64,000 nt of DNA from JASLDZ01 sp964242625 (GCA_964242625.1 CAXTAO010000007.1:65774-129773); one strand, 5' to 3'. Positions 50,241-59,425 are shown, counted from the first letter of the stretch. The notes: generated from the sequence alone by a model not told the origin. Made by a program: numbers and translations.

Positions 50241-50918
50241 ATGCGCCGCGTCGTTCCCGTTCTTATGCTCACCCTCCTCGCCGGCCTCGCGCCCGCGGTG
50301 TCGGCCTACGCCCAGGCCGCCCAGCGCGAGGACGACGCCAAGCGCAAGGCGCAGGCCGACGCCGACGCCAAGAAGAAGCAGAAGGCCAAGGACTGGGACA
50401 CCTCCCAGGCGCCGTTGCCGGACGTGAAGAGCGCCGGCCCGTGCCCCTTCGTGAAGGTGCTTTACGACGCCAGCCGCTATGTCGAGTTGAAGGACGGCAA
50501 GGAGAGCCTGGGTGCGGTGGGCTACACCGGCGAGATCCAAAACATCCGCTCCGCCTGCCAGTACAAGGGCTCGGACCCGATCAAGGTGGCGATGGCGGTC
50601 AACTTCCAGTTCGGCCGCGGTCCGCAGGCGCAAGGCGATAGCAAGGTCTACCGCTACTGGGTGGCGGTGACCAAGCGCAACGACATGGTGCTCGACAAGC
50701 AGGAGTTCACCATACCGGTGAAGTTCGCGCCGGGAACCGACCGCCTCGCCTACACCGATCCCGTGGCCGACATCGTGATCCCCCGCGCTGCGGCGAGCAC
50801 GAGCGGCGGCAACTTCGAGATCCTGGTGGGCTTCGACGTCACCCCGCAGATGGCCGAGTTCAATCGGCTGGGGAAGCGCTTCCGCGCCAACTCGGCGGCG
50901 CAGGTCGCCTCCAACTAA
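50241..50918 (+). CDS. secreted hypothetical protein (Tat/Sec signal)
   Basis: 225 residues from the ATG at 50241. The signal MRRVVPVLMLTLLAGLAPAVSAYA is followed by a highly charged, Lys/Asp/Ala-rich stretch (DDAKRKAQADADAKKKQKAKDW) and a mostly beta domain with two cysteines (AGPCPFVKVLY, RSACQYKG). I do not recognise a named family, although similar proteins are annotated near argS in related bacteria. It is divergent from thrB and 13 bp upstream of argS, so may be co-transcribed with it. An envelope role is inferred only from the signal. Confidence 0.75.
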   Translation: MRRVVPVLMLTLLAGLAPAVSAYAQAAQREDDAKRKAQADADAKKKQKAKDWDTSQAPLPDVKSAGPCPFVKVLYDASRYVELKDGKESLGAVGYTGEIQNIRSACQYKGSDPIKVAMAVNFQFGRGPQAQGDSKVYRYWVAVTKRNDMVLDKQEFTIPVKFAPGTDRLAYTDPVADIVIPRAAASTSGGNFEILVGFDVTPQMAEFNRLGKRFRANSAAQVASN

Positions 50919-50931
50919 CTACGGACGCTCC

Positions 50932-52710
50932 ATGACCGACTTGAGGGACCGCCTGGGCCGGGCGGTCGCGTCGGCGTTCGCCGCCGAGGGGCTGGACGCG
51001 CACCTAGCGCGCGTGACGCCCTCGGACCGGCCTGACCTCGCCGACTTCCAGTCCAACGGCGCGCTGGCTGCGGCCCAAAGACTCAAGAGGGAGGGGGCGG
51101 CGCGCGGCAATCCGCGCGAGCTGGCCGCGCGCGTGGCCGAGCGGCTGGAGGGCGACCCGGCGGTGGCCTCGGTCGAGGTGGCGGGGCCGGGTTTCATCAA
51201 CATCCGGGTCGCCGACGCCGCGTTGACGGAGCGCGTGCGCGAGCTGGCCGCCGATGCGCTCGCGGGCGCCGACCCCGTGGCCCAGCCCCGGCGCGTGGTG
51301 ATCGACTACGCCGGGCCCAACGTCGCCAAGCCCATGCACGTGGGCCACCTGCGCGCGTCCATCATCGGCGAGAGCCTCAAGCGCATCCTCCGCGCGCGCG
51401 GCGACCGGGTGTGGGGCGACGCGCACTTCGGCGATTGGGGCTTCCAGATGGGGCTTCTGATCACAGCCGTCGGCGACGAGCACCCCGGCTCGCCCTTCCT
51501 GGCGCCCGGCGACGGCCCGTTCCCTGGCGAGAGCCCCGTCACCCTGGAGGACCTCGAGCGCCTCTACCCCGTCGCCGCCGCCCGCGCGAAGGCGGAGCCT
51601 GAGTTCCGCGATCGCGCCCGCCGCGCCACCGCCGAGCTGCAGGCCGGCCGCGCCGGCTATCGCGCGCTGTGGCGCCACTTCGTGCAGGTGAGCCGCGCCG
51701 CGCTGGAGCGTGACTTCGCCGCGCTGGCCGTGACCTTCGACCTGTGGAACGGCGAGTCCGACGCCGACCGCTACGTCCCCGCCATGGTCGACGACCTCGC
51801 CGCCAAGGGTCTCCTGATCGAGGACCAGGGCGCGCGTATCGTCAGGGTGGCGCGCCCGGGCGACAAGCGCGAGCTGCCGCCGCTGCTCGTCGTCTCGTCC
51901 GAAGGCTCGGCCATGTACGGCACGACCGACCTGGCGACAGTGGTGCAACGGCGCGAGGAGATCGACCCTCAGCTCATCCTCTACTGCGTGGACCAGCGCC
52001 AGGCCGACCACTTCGAGCAGGTGTTCCGCGCCGCCTACCTCGCCGGCTACGCGCCCGAGGGCACGCTGGAGCACGCGCCGAACGGCACCATGAACGGGGC
52101 GGACGGCAAGCCCTTCAAGACCCGCGCGGGCGGCGTCTTGAAGCTCGGCGACCTAATCGGCATGGCGACCGACAAGGCGCGCGAGCGCCTGCGCGAGGCG
52201 GACCTGGGTTCCGAGCTCGGTGCGGAAGAGTTCGAGGCGACAGCGCACAAGGTGGCGGTTGCGGCCTTGAAGTTCGCCGACCTCTCCAACTTTCGCGGCA
52301 CGAGCTACACCTTCGACCTCGACCGATTCACGAGTTTCGAGGGCAAGACCGGGCCCTACCTCCTCTACCAGGCGGTGCGGATCAAATCGCTCCTGCGCAG
52401 GGCCGCGGGGGAGGGGATCGCCCCCGGCGAGATCGTGATCGAGCCGCCCGCCGAGCGCGAACTCGCGCTCGTGCTCGACGCCTGGGCCCAGGCGCTCCTC
52501 GACGCCTACGAGCGGCGCGCGCCCAACGTCGTAGCCGAGCACGCCTATCGCCTCGCCCAGAGCTTCTCGCGCTTCTACGCCGCCTGCCCGGTGCTGGCGG
52601 CGCCGACGCCGCAGGCGCGGGCATCGCGGCTGGCGCTGGCCGCCGCCGTCCTGCGGCAACTGGAGCTCGCGCTCGACCTCCTCGGCATAGAGACGCCCGA
52701 CCGCATGTGA
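50932..52710 (+). CDS. argS: arginyl-tRNA synthetase
   Basis: 592 residues, class Ia. The N-terminal Add-1 domain (LADFQSNGALAAAQRL) is followed by the HIGH-type signature YAGPNVAKPMHVGHLRAS, then GDAHFGDWGFQMGLLI, the DQRQADHFEQVFRAAYLAGY segment and the KMSKS-equivalent KPFKTRAGGVLKLGDLI, which lacks a canonical KMSKS as in many bacterial ArgRS. The C-terminal anticodon-binding domain (SFEGKTGPYLLYQAVRIKSLLRRA) is complete. Followed by a DUF4174 gene, 33 bp on. Confidence 0.97.
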   Translation: MTDLRDRLGRAVASAFAAEGLDAHLARVTPSDRPDLADFQSNGALAAAQRLKREGAARGNPRELAARVAERLEGDPAVASVEVAGPGFINIRVADAALTERVRELAADALAGADPVAQPRRVVIDYAGPNVAKPMHVGHLRASIIGESLKRILRARGDRVWGDAHFGDWGFQMGLLITAVGDEHPGSPFLAPGDGPFPGESPVTLEDLERLYPVAAARAKAEPEFRDRARRATAELQAGRAGYRALWRHFVQVSRAALERDFAALAVTFDLWNGESDADRYVPAMVDDLAAKGLLIEDQGARIVRVARPGDKRELPPLLVVSSEGSAMYGTTDLATVVQRREEIDPQLILYCVDQRQADHFEQVFRAAYLAGYAPEGTLEHAPNGTMNGADGKPFKTRAGGVLKLGDLIGMATDKARERLREADLGSELGAEEFEATAHKVAVAALKFADLSNFRGTSYTFDLDRFTSFEGKTGPYLLYQAVRIKSLLRRAAGEGIAPGEIVIEPPAERELALVLDAWAQALLDAYERRAPNVVAEHAYRLAQSFSRFYAACPVLAAPTPQARASRLALAAAVLRQLELALDLLGIETPDRM

Positions 52711-52743
52711 GGAACCGGCCAGGGCGCGCCGGGTTGGCCGCCC

Positions 52744-53136
52744 ATGCCCCTGGCCGCCGCTCCCGCCATCGCGCCCGTCCTCTCGCCTAAGTTGGAGGCG
52801 CTGCGCTGGCGCAAGCGCGTGATGGTGGTGTTTGCGCCGTCTCCCGACGACCCGCGCCTGCGCGAGCAGCGCCGCGAGGCGACGGTGCTGGCCGCCGGAC
52901 CCGACGATCGGGACCTGCACCTCGTGGTCGTGGCGGGCGATCGGGTCGAGGGGGCGACCGACGCTGCGGCGGAACTGAGACGCCGCTTCCACATGGAGCC
53001 GGCCGCCTTTCGCGTGCTGCTCGTCGGCAAGGACGGCGGCGTCAAGCTCTCGGAGGCCCAGGTCGTCCCCGCCCCCCGCTTCGCCGAGCTGATCGACGCC
53101 ATGCCCATGCGCCGCGACGAGATGCGCGGCCGCTGA
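52744..53136 (+). CDS. DUF4174 family protein
   Basis: 130 residues matching DUF4174: KLEALRWRKRVMVVFAPSPDDPRLREQ, DRDLHLVVVAGDRV, and the C-terminal FRVLLVGKDGGVKLSEAQVVPAP then IDAMPMRRDEMR. The fold is thioredoxin-like without the CxxC. Relatives are usually secreted, but this copy lacks a convincing signal peptide unless it begins upstream. The function is unknown. Confidence 0.82.
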   Translation: MPLAAAPAIAPVLSPKLEALRWRKRVMVVFAPSPDDPRLREQRREATVLAAGPDDRDLHLVVVAGDRVEGATDAAAELRRRFHMEPAAFRVLLVGKDGGVKLSEAQVVPAPRFAELIDAMPMRRDEMRGR

Positions 53137-53158
53137 GCGGCTTGGGCGAGACGCGCGG

Positions 53159-53491
53159 TCAGCGACGACCCGCGCCGCCCGGCTCCGCCTTGCCGCGCGC
53201 GGCCAGCGACGACGCGTTCAGCGCGTGCAGGTCGGCGCGGCCCTCGGCGATATCGCGTGCAACGGCGACGGCGGCCCGCAGCGCCGGCTCGTCCATGTGC
53301 CGCCACGCAGGCGCCGCCACCGCCTCGCGCCAGGGGCGGCCGTAGACCGCATCCAGCACCACGCGGCCGAAGCAGTGGTCGAGGCGGATCGGCCATTCGG
53401 GGCGGCTGCGGGCGGCCTGCGGCAGGCGCTCGCGCATCCAGCGGAGCCATTCCGCGCGCAGCTCCGCCACTGTATCGGGCGCCTCGCTCAT
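53159..53491 (-). CDS. small conserved hypothetical protein beside the glycine operon
   Basis: 110 residues from the ATG at 53491. The pattern WPIRLDHCFGRVVLDAVYGRPWREAVAAPAW and then EGRADLHALNASSLAARGK is widespread in alphaproteobacteria, where it is sometimes labelled GCN5-related acetyltransferase; I see no acetyl-CoA motif to support that. It points away from the glycine riboswitch and converges on the DUF4174 gene. Function is unknown. Confidence 0.68.
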   Translation of the reverse strand: MSEAPDTVAELRAEWLRWMRERLPQAARSRPEWPIRLDHCFGRVVLDAVYGRPWREAVAAPAWRHMDEPALRAAVAVARDIAEGRADLHALNASSLAARGKAEPGGAGRR

Positions 53492-53570
53492 GCTCGCGCA
53501 AAGCGCGTCGGACGCGCGCGTTCCGGCGTTGACAGGGCGGACGGCCTCCCGCACACCCGCCTTGCTCCCC

Positions 53571-53775
53571 GCGGGAGAGTCCGGGCGTCCGCGCCCGGCG
53601 CCGAAGGCGCAACCGCCCCGGAAACGCTCAGGCCCCAAGGACCGCGCGGGAGGACGAACACGCTGGAAAGCGGCAGGCAGGGTCCCAGGCCCCGCTCGCC
53701 CGCCGAAGGAGCAAGGGCGCCCCCTTCATCCGAGGGAACGTCCGGAATCTCTCAGGCTTCCCGACAGCGGGGGCG
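53571..53775 (+). promoter_or_regulatory. tandem glycine riboswitch
   Basis: Two gcvT-type aptamers lie in front of gcvT. The first (about 53571-53655) shows GCCGAAGGCGCAA (53600-53612) and GGAAACGCTCAGGC (53620-53633), preceded by GCGGGAGAG. The second (about 53661-53775) shows CGCCGAAGGAGCAA (53701-53714) and GGAATCTCTCAGGC (53744-53757) and closes with GACAGCGGG. In known examples cooperative glycine binding turns the downstream cleavage genes on. The rest of the gap (53492-53832) holds no gene. Confidence 0.95.
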
Positions 53776-53781
53776 CTCTGC

Positions 53782-53802
53782 CCGGGCCCGGTCGCGGCCC
53801 GG
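53782..53802 (+). promoter_or_regulatory. possible expression-platform hairpin of the glycine riboswitch
   Basis: CCGGGCC (53782-53788) and GGCCCGG (53796-53802) form a 7-bp stem with a 7-nt loop just after the second aptamer and 31 nt before the gcvT ATG. There is no T run, so control by this hairpin would be by anti-termination of a factor-dependent type or by masking the ribosome site; which applies cannot be told from the sequence. Confidence 0.4.
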
Positions 53803-53832
53803 TCCGCTGCGCCACGCCGTCCCGGGAGCCCC

Positions 53833-55044
53833 ATGGCCGATCCGCTCAAGCGCACCCCGCTCCACGCCGCCCATCTGAAGGCGCGCGGTCGCATGGTCCC
53901 GTTCGCGGGCTACGACATGCCCGTGCAGTACGCGGGCGAGGGCGGCGGCGTGCTGGCGGAGCACCGCTGGACGCGCGAGAACGCGGGCCTGTTCGACGTC
54001 AGTCACATGGGCCCGTGCCGGCTGCAGCTGCGCACGCTCTCCGGCGACGCGGATCACGACCATGCGGCGGTGGCGGCGATCATGGAGACGCTGTGCTGCG
54101 GCGACATCCGGGGACTCAAGCCCGGCCAGCTCCGCTACACCCTCCTCACCAACGACGAGGGCGGGATCGACGACGACCTGATGGTCGGCCGACCGGCCGA
54201 GCCGGAAGGGCAGGGCTCGCTCTACGTCGTGGTCAACGCGGGCACAAAGGAGAGCGACTTCAACGCCATCGGCAAGGCGGCGGGCGAGCGCGCCGTCCTG
54301 ATCCGCGAGGACGACAACGCGCTCCTGGCGATCCAAGGGCCGGAGGCGGCGTCGGTGGTCGAAGCGCTCCTGCCCGGCGCCGGGGCCTCGAGCTTCATGA
54401 CCTTCCGCGCCTTCCCCTACGCTTCGCGCACGCTGACGGTCGCGCGCTCGGGCTACACGGGCGAGGACGGCTACGAGATCCTCCTCCCCGCCGAGGTCGC
54501 GCCACGCTTCTGGGCCGAGCTCCTCGTGGACGTGCGAGTACGGCCCGTGGGCCTCGGCGCCCGCGACAGCCTGCGGTTGGAGGCGGGGCTCCCGCTCTAC
54601 GGCCACGACATCGACGAGACCACGACGCCGGTCGAGGCCAACCTGGCCTTTGCGGTGAGCAAGCGCCGGCGCGCCGAGGGCGGCTTCCCCGGCGCGGCGC
54701 GCATCCTGCGCGAGCTGGGCGACGGTCCGCGACGCCTGCGCGTCGGGCTGAAACTCCCGACGGGCGGCGCACCGGCGCGCGAAGGCGCGGGCGTGGTGCG
54801 CGAGTACGCGCCCGACGACGGCCCCGAGGTGGTCGAGCCCGGCGACGCCCATCACCTGGGCGCCGTCACCAGCGGCGGCCCGTCGCCGACGCTCGGACAT
54901 GGCGTCGCCATGGCCTACCTCCCCACCGACCACGCCGCGCCAGGCACGCGCGTGCAGGTCGTCGTTCGCGGCCGGCCGCAGACGGCGGAGGTCGCCGCCC
55001 TGCCTTTCGTACCGCACCGCTACGTCCGCCAGCTGAAGGCCTGA
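53833..55044 (+). CDS. gcvT: glycine cleavage system T protein (aminomethyltransferase)
   Basis: 403 residues; releases ammonia and transfers the methylene carbon of glycine to tetrahydrofolate. Key segments: MVPFAGYDMPVQYAGEGGGVLAEHRWTRENAGLFDVSHMG, the folate-binding Asp context RYTLLTNDEGGIDDDL, GYTGEDGYEILLP and GLGARDSLRLEAGLPLYGHDID. It heads the gcvTHPAPB operon controlled by the glycine riboswitch upstream; GGGAG lies about 6 nt before the ATG. Length is at the upper end of the family. Confidence 0.97.
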   Translation: MADPLKRTPLHAAHLKARGRMVPFAGYDMPVQYAGEGGGVLAEHRWTRENAGLFDVSHMGPCRLQLRTLSGDADHDHAAVAAIMETLCCGDIRGLKPGQLRYTLLTNDEGGIDDDLMVGRPAEPEGQGSLYVVVNAGTKESDFNAIGKAAGERAVLIREDDNALLAIQGPEAASVVEALLPGAGASSFMTFRAFPYASRTLTVARSGYTGEDGYEILLPAEVAPRFWAELLVDVRVRPVGLGARDSLRLEAGLPLYGHDIDETTTPVEANLAFAVSKRRRAEGGFPGAARILRELGDGPRRLRVGLKLPTGGAPAREGAGVVREYAPDDGPEVVEPGDAHHLGAVTSGGPSPTLGHGVAMAYLPTDHAAPGTRVQVVVRGRPQTAEVAALPFVPHRYVRQLKA

Positions 55045-55052
55045 GGAGCCCC

Positions 55053-55424
55053 ATGACCACGCGCTTCACCAAGGATCACGAGTGGGCCCGACTGGAGGGC
55101 GATGTCGCCGTCGTCGGCATCACGGCCTACGCGGCCGACCAGCTGGGCGACGTGGTCTTCGTCGAGACGCCCGAGGTCGGCAAGGCGGTGAAGAAGGGCG
55201 AGCAGGTGGCGGTGGTCGAGAGCGTAAAGGCCGCCTCCGACGTCTACTCCCCCGTTTCGGGCGAGGTGGTCGAGGCCAACGTCGAACTGGGGTCGGCGCC
55301 CGAGACGGTCAACGCCGGCCCGGAGAGCGGCGGCTGGTTCGCCCGCATCAGGGTGAGCGATCCGTCCGAGCTCGACGGGCTGATGGACCGCGACGCCTAC
55401 GAAGACTTCCTCCGAACGCTCTGA
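55053..55424 (+). CDS. gcvH: glycine cleavage system H protein
   Basis: 123 residues, the lipoyl-bearing shuttle of the glycine cleavage complex. The lipoylated lysine is in VVESVKAASDVYSPVSGEVVEAN. FTKDHEWARLEGDVAVVGIT at the start and GWFARIRVSDPSELDGLMD near the end are standard. The ATG at 55053 has GGAG 5 nt upstream. It sits 8 bp after gcvT and 7 bp before gcvPA. Confidence 0.97.
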   Translation: MTTRFTKDHEWARLEGDVAVVGITAYAADQLGDVVFVETPEVGKAVKKGEQVAVVESVKAASDVYSPVSGEVVEANVELGSAPETVNAGPESGGWFARIRVSDPSELDGLMDRDAYEDFLRTL

Positions 55425-55431
55425 GGCTCCG

Positions 55432-56802
55432 ATGCGCTACCTGCCCCTCTCCGACGCCGACCGGCGTGACATGCTGGGCGCCATCGGCGTCGGCGCGATT
55501 GACGAGCTGTTCGTCGACGTGCCCGCCTCCGCGCGCCTGGCCGCGCCGGTCGACCTGCCGCGGCACTCGGGGGAGCTGGAGGTGGGGCGCGCGCTCGGGC
55601 GCATGGCGGCGCGCAACCGTACCGCGGCGGACGGCCCGTTCTTCTGCGGGGCGGGGGCCTACCGCCACCACGTGCCGGCGACGGTGGACCATCTGATCCA
55701 GCGTTCGGAGTTCCTGACCAGCTACACGCCTTACCAGCCCGAGATCGCCCAGGGCACGCTGCAGGTGCTGTTCGAGTTCCAGACCCAGGTGGCCGCCCTC
55801 CTCGGCATGGAGGTGGCCAACGCCTCGCTCTACGACGGCTCCACCGCGACCGCCGAGGCGGTGATGATGGCCGGGCGGATCACGCGGCGGCGCAAGGCGG
55901 TGCTCTCGCCGGGGCTGCACCCGCACTACGCCGAGACCGTCGCCACCCTGGCCTTCGCCGCGGGGATGGAGGTGGAGGCGCTGCCCCTCGCCATCGACGC
56001 CGAGGCGAGCGTGCTCGACCACCTGGGGCCAGACGTGGCGTGCGTGGTCGTGCAGACGCCCAACCTCTTCGGCACGGCCACCGACGTCACCGCCATCGGC
56101 GAGGCGGCGCGGGCTGCGGGCGCCTTGATGATCGTGGCCGTGACCGAGGTGGCGTCCTTGGGCCTCCTCAAGTCGCCGGGCGAGATGGGGGCCGACATCG
56201 CGGTGGCGGAGGGGCAGTCGATCGGCGTGGGGCTGAACTTCGGCGGTCCCTACGTCGGCCTCTTCGCCTGCCGCGAAAAGCACCTGCGCCAGGCCCCGGG
56301 CCGCCTTTGCGGCGAGACGGTGGACGCCGACGGCCGCCGCGGCTTCACCCTGACGCTCTCCACCCGCGAGCAGCACATCCGGCGCGACAAGGCGACCTCG
56401 AACATCTGCACCAACTCTGGACTTTGCGCGCTAGCCTTCTCCATTCACATGAGCCTCCTGGGCGAAGCGGGGCTGCGTCGGTTGTCCGAGCTCAGCCACG
56501 GCCAGGCGAGGAAGCTCGCGCGGGCGGCGGCGGCGATCCCCGGCTTCGAGGTGCTGAACACCCGGGTGTTCAACGAGATCGCTGTGCGCACGCCCATGCC
56601 GGCCGCCGACTATGCGCAGCTCATGGCGGACAACAACATCCTCGCCGGGGTTCCCGTCTCGCGCCTCGCGCCGGCGGCCGGGATGGACGACGTGCTCCTC
56701 CTCGCCGCCACCGAAACCACCACCGACGACGAGATCGCGATCCTGCGCCGCGCATCGACCCGCATCCTCGGCGAGCGCGCCGCCATGGGAGACTGGGCGT
56801 GA
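55432..56802 (+). CDS. gcvPA: glycine dehydrogenase (decarboxylating) subunit 1
   Basis: 456 residues, the N-terminal half of the P protein in organisms where it is split. MRYLPLSDADRRDML opens it; FFCGAGAYRHHVPATVDHL, FLTSYTPYQPEIAQGTLQVLFEFQT, ASLYDGSTATAEAVMMA and EKHLRQAPGRLCGETVD are family hallmarks. It pairs with gcvPB to decarboxylate glycine and load the H protein. The split form, together with gcvT and gcvH in one operon, is usual for alphaproteobacteria. Its stop overlaps the gcvPB start. Confidence 0.97.
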   Translation: MRYLPLSDADRRDMLGAIGVGAIDELFVDVPASARLAAPVDLPRHSGELEVGRALGRMAARNRTAADGPFFCGAGAYRHHVPATVDHLIQRSEFLTSYTPYQPEIAQGTLQVLFEFQTQVAALLGMEVANASLYDGSTATAEAVMMAGRITRRRKAVLSPGLHPHYAETVATLAFAAGMEVEALPLAIDAEASVLDHLGPDVACVVVQTPNLFGTATDVTAIGEAARAAGALMIVAVTEVASLGLLKSPGEMGADIAVAEGQSIGVGLNFGGPYVGLFACREKHLRQAPGRLCGETVDADGRRGFTLTLSTREQHIRRDKATSNICTNSGLCALAFSIHMSLLGEAGLRRLSELSHGQARKLARAAAAIPGFEVLNTRVFNEIAVRTPMPAADYAQLMADNNILAGVPVSRLAPAAGMDDVLLLAATETTTDDEIAILRRASTRILGERAAMGDWA

Positions 56803-58400
56803 GCACCATGAACACGGTCGGTCGCCCCACGCGCCCGCAGTCCGCTGGCCCTGACAACGACTACAAGCACCCGACGCTGACGGGCGGGCGGGGGCTCCTG
56901 CAGGACGAGCCGCTGCTGTTCGAGCTCGAGGGGTGGGACCGCACGGGCGTCGACCTGCCGGAGCCGGAGGGTGCGCCCGCCGACGAACTCGCGGGCCTGC
57001 TCCGCACCGCGCCCATCGGTCTGCCGGGTCTCTCGGAGCCCGAGTGCGTGCGCCACTACGTGCGCCTGTCCCAGAAGAACCACGCGATCGACTTGGCGCT
57101 CTATCCGCTGGGCTCGTGCACCATGAAGCACAACCCGCGGATGAACGAGCGCGTGGCGCGCCTGCCGGGCTTCGCCGACGTGCACCCGCTGCAGCCGCAG
57201 TCGACCGTGCAAGGCGCGCTGGAGGTGATGGACACGCTGGCCCACTGGCTGAAGACGCTGACCGGCATGCCGGCCGTCGCGCTCAGCCCCAAGGCCGGGG
57301 CTCACGGCGAGCTGTGCGGCCTCCTCGCCATCCGCGCCGCCCACCGTGCCGCCGGGCACGGCCTGCGCTCCGAGCATCCGCGCGACACCGTGCTAACGCC
57401 GACGAGCGCCCACGGCACAAACCCCGCCACCGCCGCCTTCGTCGGCTACAAGGTGGTGGAGATCGCGCAAACCGCAGACGGGCGCGTCGACCTCGCCGAC
57501 CTAGAGTCGAAGCTCGGCCCGCACGTGGCCGCCATCATGGTCACCAACCCCAACACCTGCGGCCTGTTCGAGCGCGACATCGTCGAGATCGCACGGCTGA
57601 CCCACGCGGCGGGAGCCTACTTCTACTGCGACGGGGCCAACTTCAACGCCATCGTCGGCCGGGTGCGGCCGGGCGATCTCGGCGTCGACGCCATGCACAT
57701 CAACCTGCACAAGACCTTCGCGACGCCCCACGGCGGCGGCGGCCCGGGCGCCGGCCCGGTGGTGCTGAGCGAGGCGCTGGCGCCCTACGCGCCCCTGCCG
57801 TGGGTGGTGCACGGCGCGAGCGGCTTCAAGCTGGTGGAGGAGGCGCACTGGAAGGCGGAAGGCGCCTTTGGCCGCATGTGCGCCTTCCACGGCCAGATGG
57901 GCATGTTCACCCGCGCGCTGGCCTACATGATGAGCCACGGCTCCGACGGCCTGCGCCAAGTGGCGGAGGATGCGGTCTTGAACGCCAACTACCTCAAGGC
58001 GCGGCTCTCGCCCGCCATGAGCGCGGCTTTCTCTGACGGGCCCTGCATGCACGAGGCGCTGTTCGACGACTGCTGGCTGGAGGGCACAGGCGTGACCACG
58101 CTCGACTTCGCCAAGGCGATGATCGACGAGGGCTTCCACCCGATGACCATGTACTTTCCGTTGGTGGTCCATGGCGCGATGCTGATCGAGCCCACCGAGA
58201 CGGAGTCCAAGGCCGAGCTCGACCGCTTCGCCGACGCGCTTTTGGCGCTGGCGCAGGCCGCCAAGGCCGGAGAGGTGGAGCGCTTCACGGGCGCGCCCTA
58301 TCACGCGCCCCTGCGCCGGCTGGACGAGACGGCCGCCGCGCGCCGACCTCGCCTGCGCTGGACGCCGCCCGCCGCCGCCGCCGCGATCGCGGCCGAATAG
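56799..58400 (+). CDS. gcvPB: glycine dehydrogenase (decarboxylating) subunit 2
   Basis: 533 residues, the PLP-binding half of the P protein. The Lys forming the Schiff base lies in INLHKTFATPHGGGGPGAGP; YPLGSCTMKHNPRMNE, LSPKAGAHGELCGLLAIR and TPTSAHGTNPATAAFVGYK are also diagnostic. The GTG at 56799 overlaps the gcvPA stop (GTGA) and has GGGAG 7 nt upstream; the ATG at 56808 is an alternative without a ribosome site. Last gene of the operon. Confidence 0.97.
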   Translation: MSTMNTVGRPTRPQSAGPDNDYKHPTLTGGRGLLQDEPLLFELEGWDRTGVDLPEPEGAPADELAGLLRTAPIGLPGLSEPECVRHYVRLSQKNHAIDLALYPLGSCTMKHNPRMNERVARLPGFADVHPLQPQSTVQGALEVMDTLAHWLKTLTGMPAVALSPKAGAHGELCGLLAIRAAHRAAGHGLRSEHPRDTVLTPTSAHGTNPATAAFVGYKVVEIAQTADGRVDLADLESKLGPHVAAIMVTNPNTCGLFERDIVEIARLTHAAGAYFYCDGANFNAIVGRVRPGDLGVDAMHINLHKTFATPHGGGGPGAGPVVLSEALAPYAPLPWVVHGASGFKLVEEAHWKAEGAFGRMCAFHGQMGMFTRALAYMMSHGSDGLRQVAEDAVLNANYLKARLSPAMSAAFSDGPCMHEALFDDCWLEGTGVTTLDFAKAMIDEGFHPMTMYFPLVVHGAMLIEPTETESKAELDRFADALLALAQAAKAGEVERFTGAPYHAPLRRLDETAAARRPRLRWTPPAAAAAIAAE

Positions 58401-58465
58401 CCGATCGCCAGCCCCGCCGGCTTGCGCCACTTTGGGCGCGGGTCGGGCGGCGACGGGGAGGCGAG

Positions 58466-58834
58466 GTGGCGAAGGCGGCGGCGCGGCTGAAACGGGCGGC
58501 CGGCGTCGGGGCTGGCTTCGCCCTGATCACCGTCGGCGCGCTCGGGGCGTGGATCCCCTTCACCTTCCACGTACTTGGCCTTTTGGTGGTCGTAGGGCTG
58601 GCGCTCGTGCTGCGCTCGTCGCAGGCGTGGCGGCGGCGCTTCGTGCGCTGGCAGCGGCGACACCCGAGATGGGGCGTGCCGCTGCGACGGCTGCTCAGGC
58701 GACCTCCCGAGATCGCGCCGGTCGCCTGGCATGAGATGTTGCGCAGCGAGCGCTGGCTCGTGCCGCGCCGGTGGCGACGGCTGGCGACGTGGCGTCGGCG
58801 GGCGCGCCGGGCGTGGCGAGGCGTGCGCGCTTGA
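58466..58834 (+). CDS. small basic membrane protein (PGPGW-like)
   Basis: 122 residues from a GTG, with GGGGAGG about 5 nt upstream. Two hydrophobic segments (GAGFALITVGALGAWIPFTF and VLGLLVVVGLALVLRSS) are followed by a strongly Arg/Trp-rich tail (RRFVRWQRRHPRWGVPLRRLLRR). It resembles the family of putative transmembrane proteins with the PGPGW motif, though the exact motif is not present. Function is unknown. It converges on the ATP synthase operon with an 81-bp gap that shows no terminator. Confidence 0.65.
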   Translation: MAKAAARLKRAAGVGAGFALITVGALGAWIPFTFHVLGLLVVVGLALVLRSSQAWRRRFVRWQRRHPRWGVPLRRLLRRPPEIAPVAWHEMLRSERWLVPRRWRRLATWRRRARRAWRGVRA

Positions 58835-58915
58835 GCTTCAAACGCCCGTGTAGTGCGGCCGTGGACGGCGGCGGAGACGCTCAGGGGAGCGCGCGCGCGC
58901 CGGGCGCGGCGCGGG

Positions 58916-59413
58916 TCAGCCCAGGCGGGCGGGAAGCGCCTCGATCGCCCGCTGAATCAGCGGGTCGTCGTTTGCGCCCGTAGCGAGACGGCGCGACAGG
59001 ACTTCCTGCGCGGCGGAGCCGGCGAGCCGTGCGGCTGCGGCCTTCACCTCGGCGGCGGCCTGCGACTCGGCGGTGGCGATGCGGCGGTCGGCCAGGGCGC
59101 TGCGCCGGGCGATCTGCTCCTCCAGCTTGGTGCGAGCGTCCGTCTCGAGCCGGCGCGCCTCGACCTCGGCCTCGGCCAGCATGCGCTGCGCGTCCGCCTC
59201 CGCCGCCTCGCGCCGGGCCTTGAGGCCGTCGAGCAGCGCCTGAGCCTCGGCGCGGAGGGCTTGGGCCTCGTCCAGCGCCGCCTTGATCTTGCCGCTGCGC
59301 GCGTCGAGCTGGGCGGCGGCCATGCCGGGCACCTTGAGGGTGACCAGGAGGCCGAAGAAGATCACGAGGCCTACGGCGACCCAGAACTCGGGATTGCCGA
59401 AAAGAGCGGTCAT
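58916..59413 (-). CDS. atpF: F0F1 ATP synthase subunit b
   Basis: 165 residues: one N-terminal membrane helix (FWVAVGLVIFFGLLVTLKVPG) then a long Ala/Glu/Arg-rich helix that forms the peripheral stalk joining F0 to F1. It is the last gene of the a-c-b'-b run. Alphaproteobacteria have two different b-type subunits forming a heterodimer, and this is the shorter one. The F1 genes are not in this window, also usual for the group. Confidence 0.93.
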   Translation of the reverse strand: MTALFGNPEFWVAVGLVIFFGLLVTLKVPGMAAAQLDARSGKIKAALDEAQALRAEAQALLDGLKARREAAEADAQRMLAEAEVEARRLETDARTKLEEQIARRSALADRRIATAESQAAAEVKAAAARLAGSAAQEVLSRRLATGANDDPLIQRAIEALPARLG

Positions 59414-59425
59414 GCGGGCGTGTCC

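Noticed and set aside
58835..58915. Terminator between the PGPGW-like gene and the ATP synthase operon
   Set aside because: GC-rich with CG runs, but no clean stem followed by a T run on either strand.
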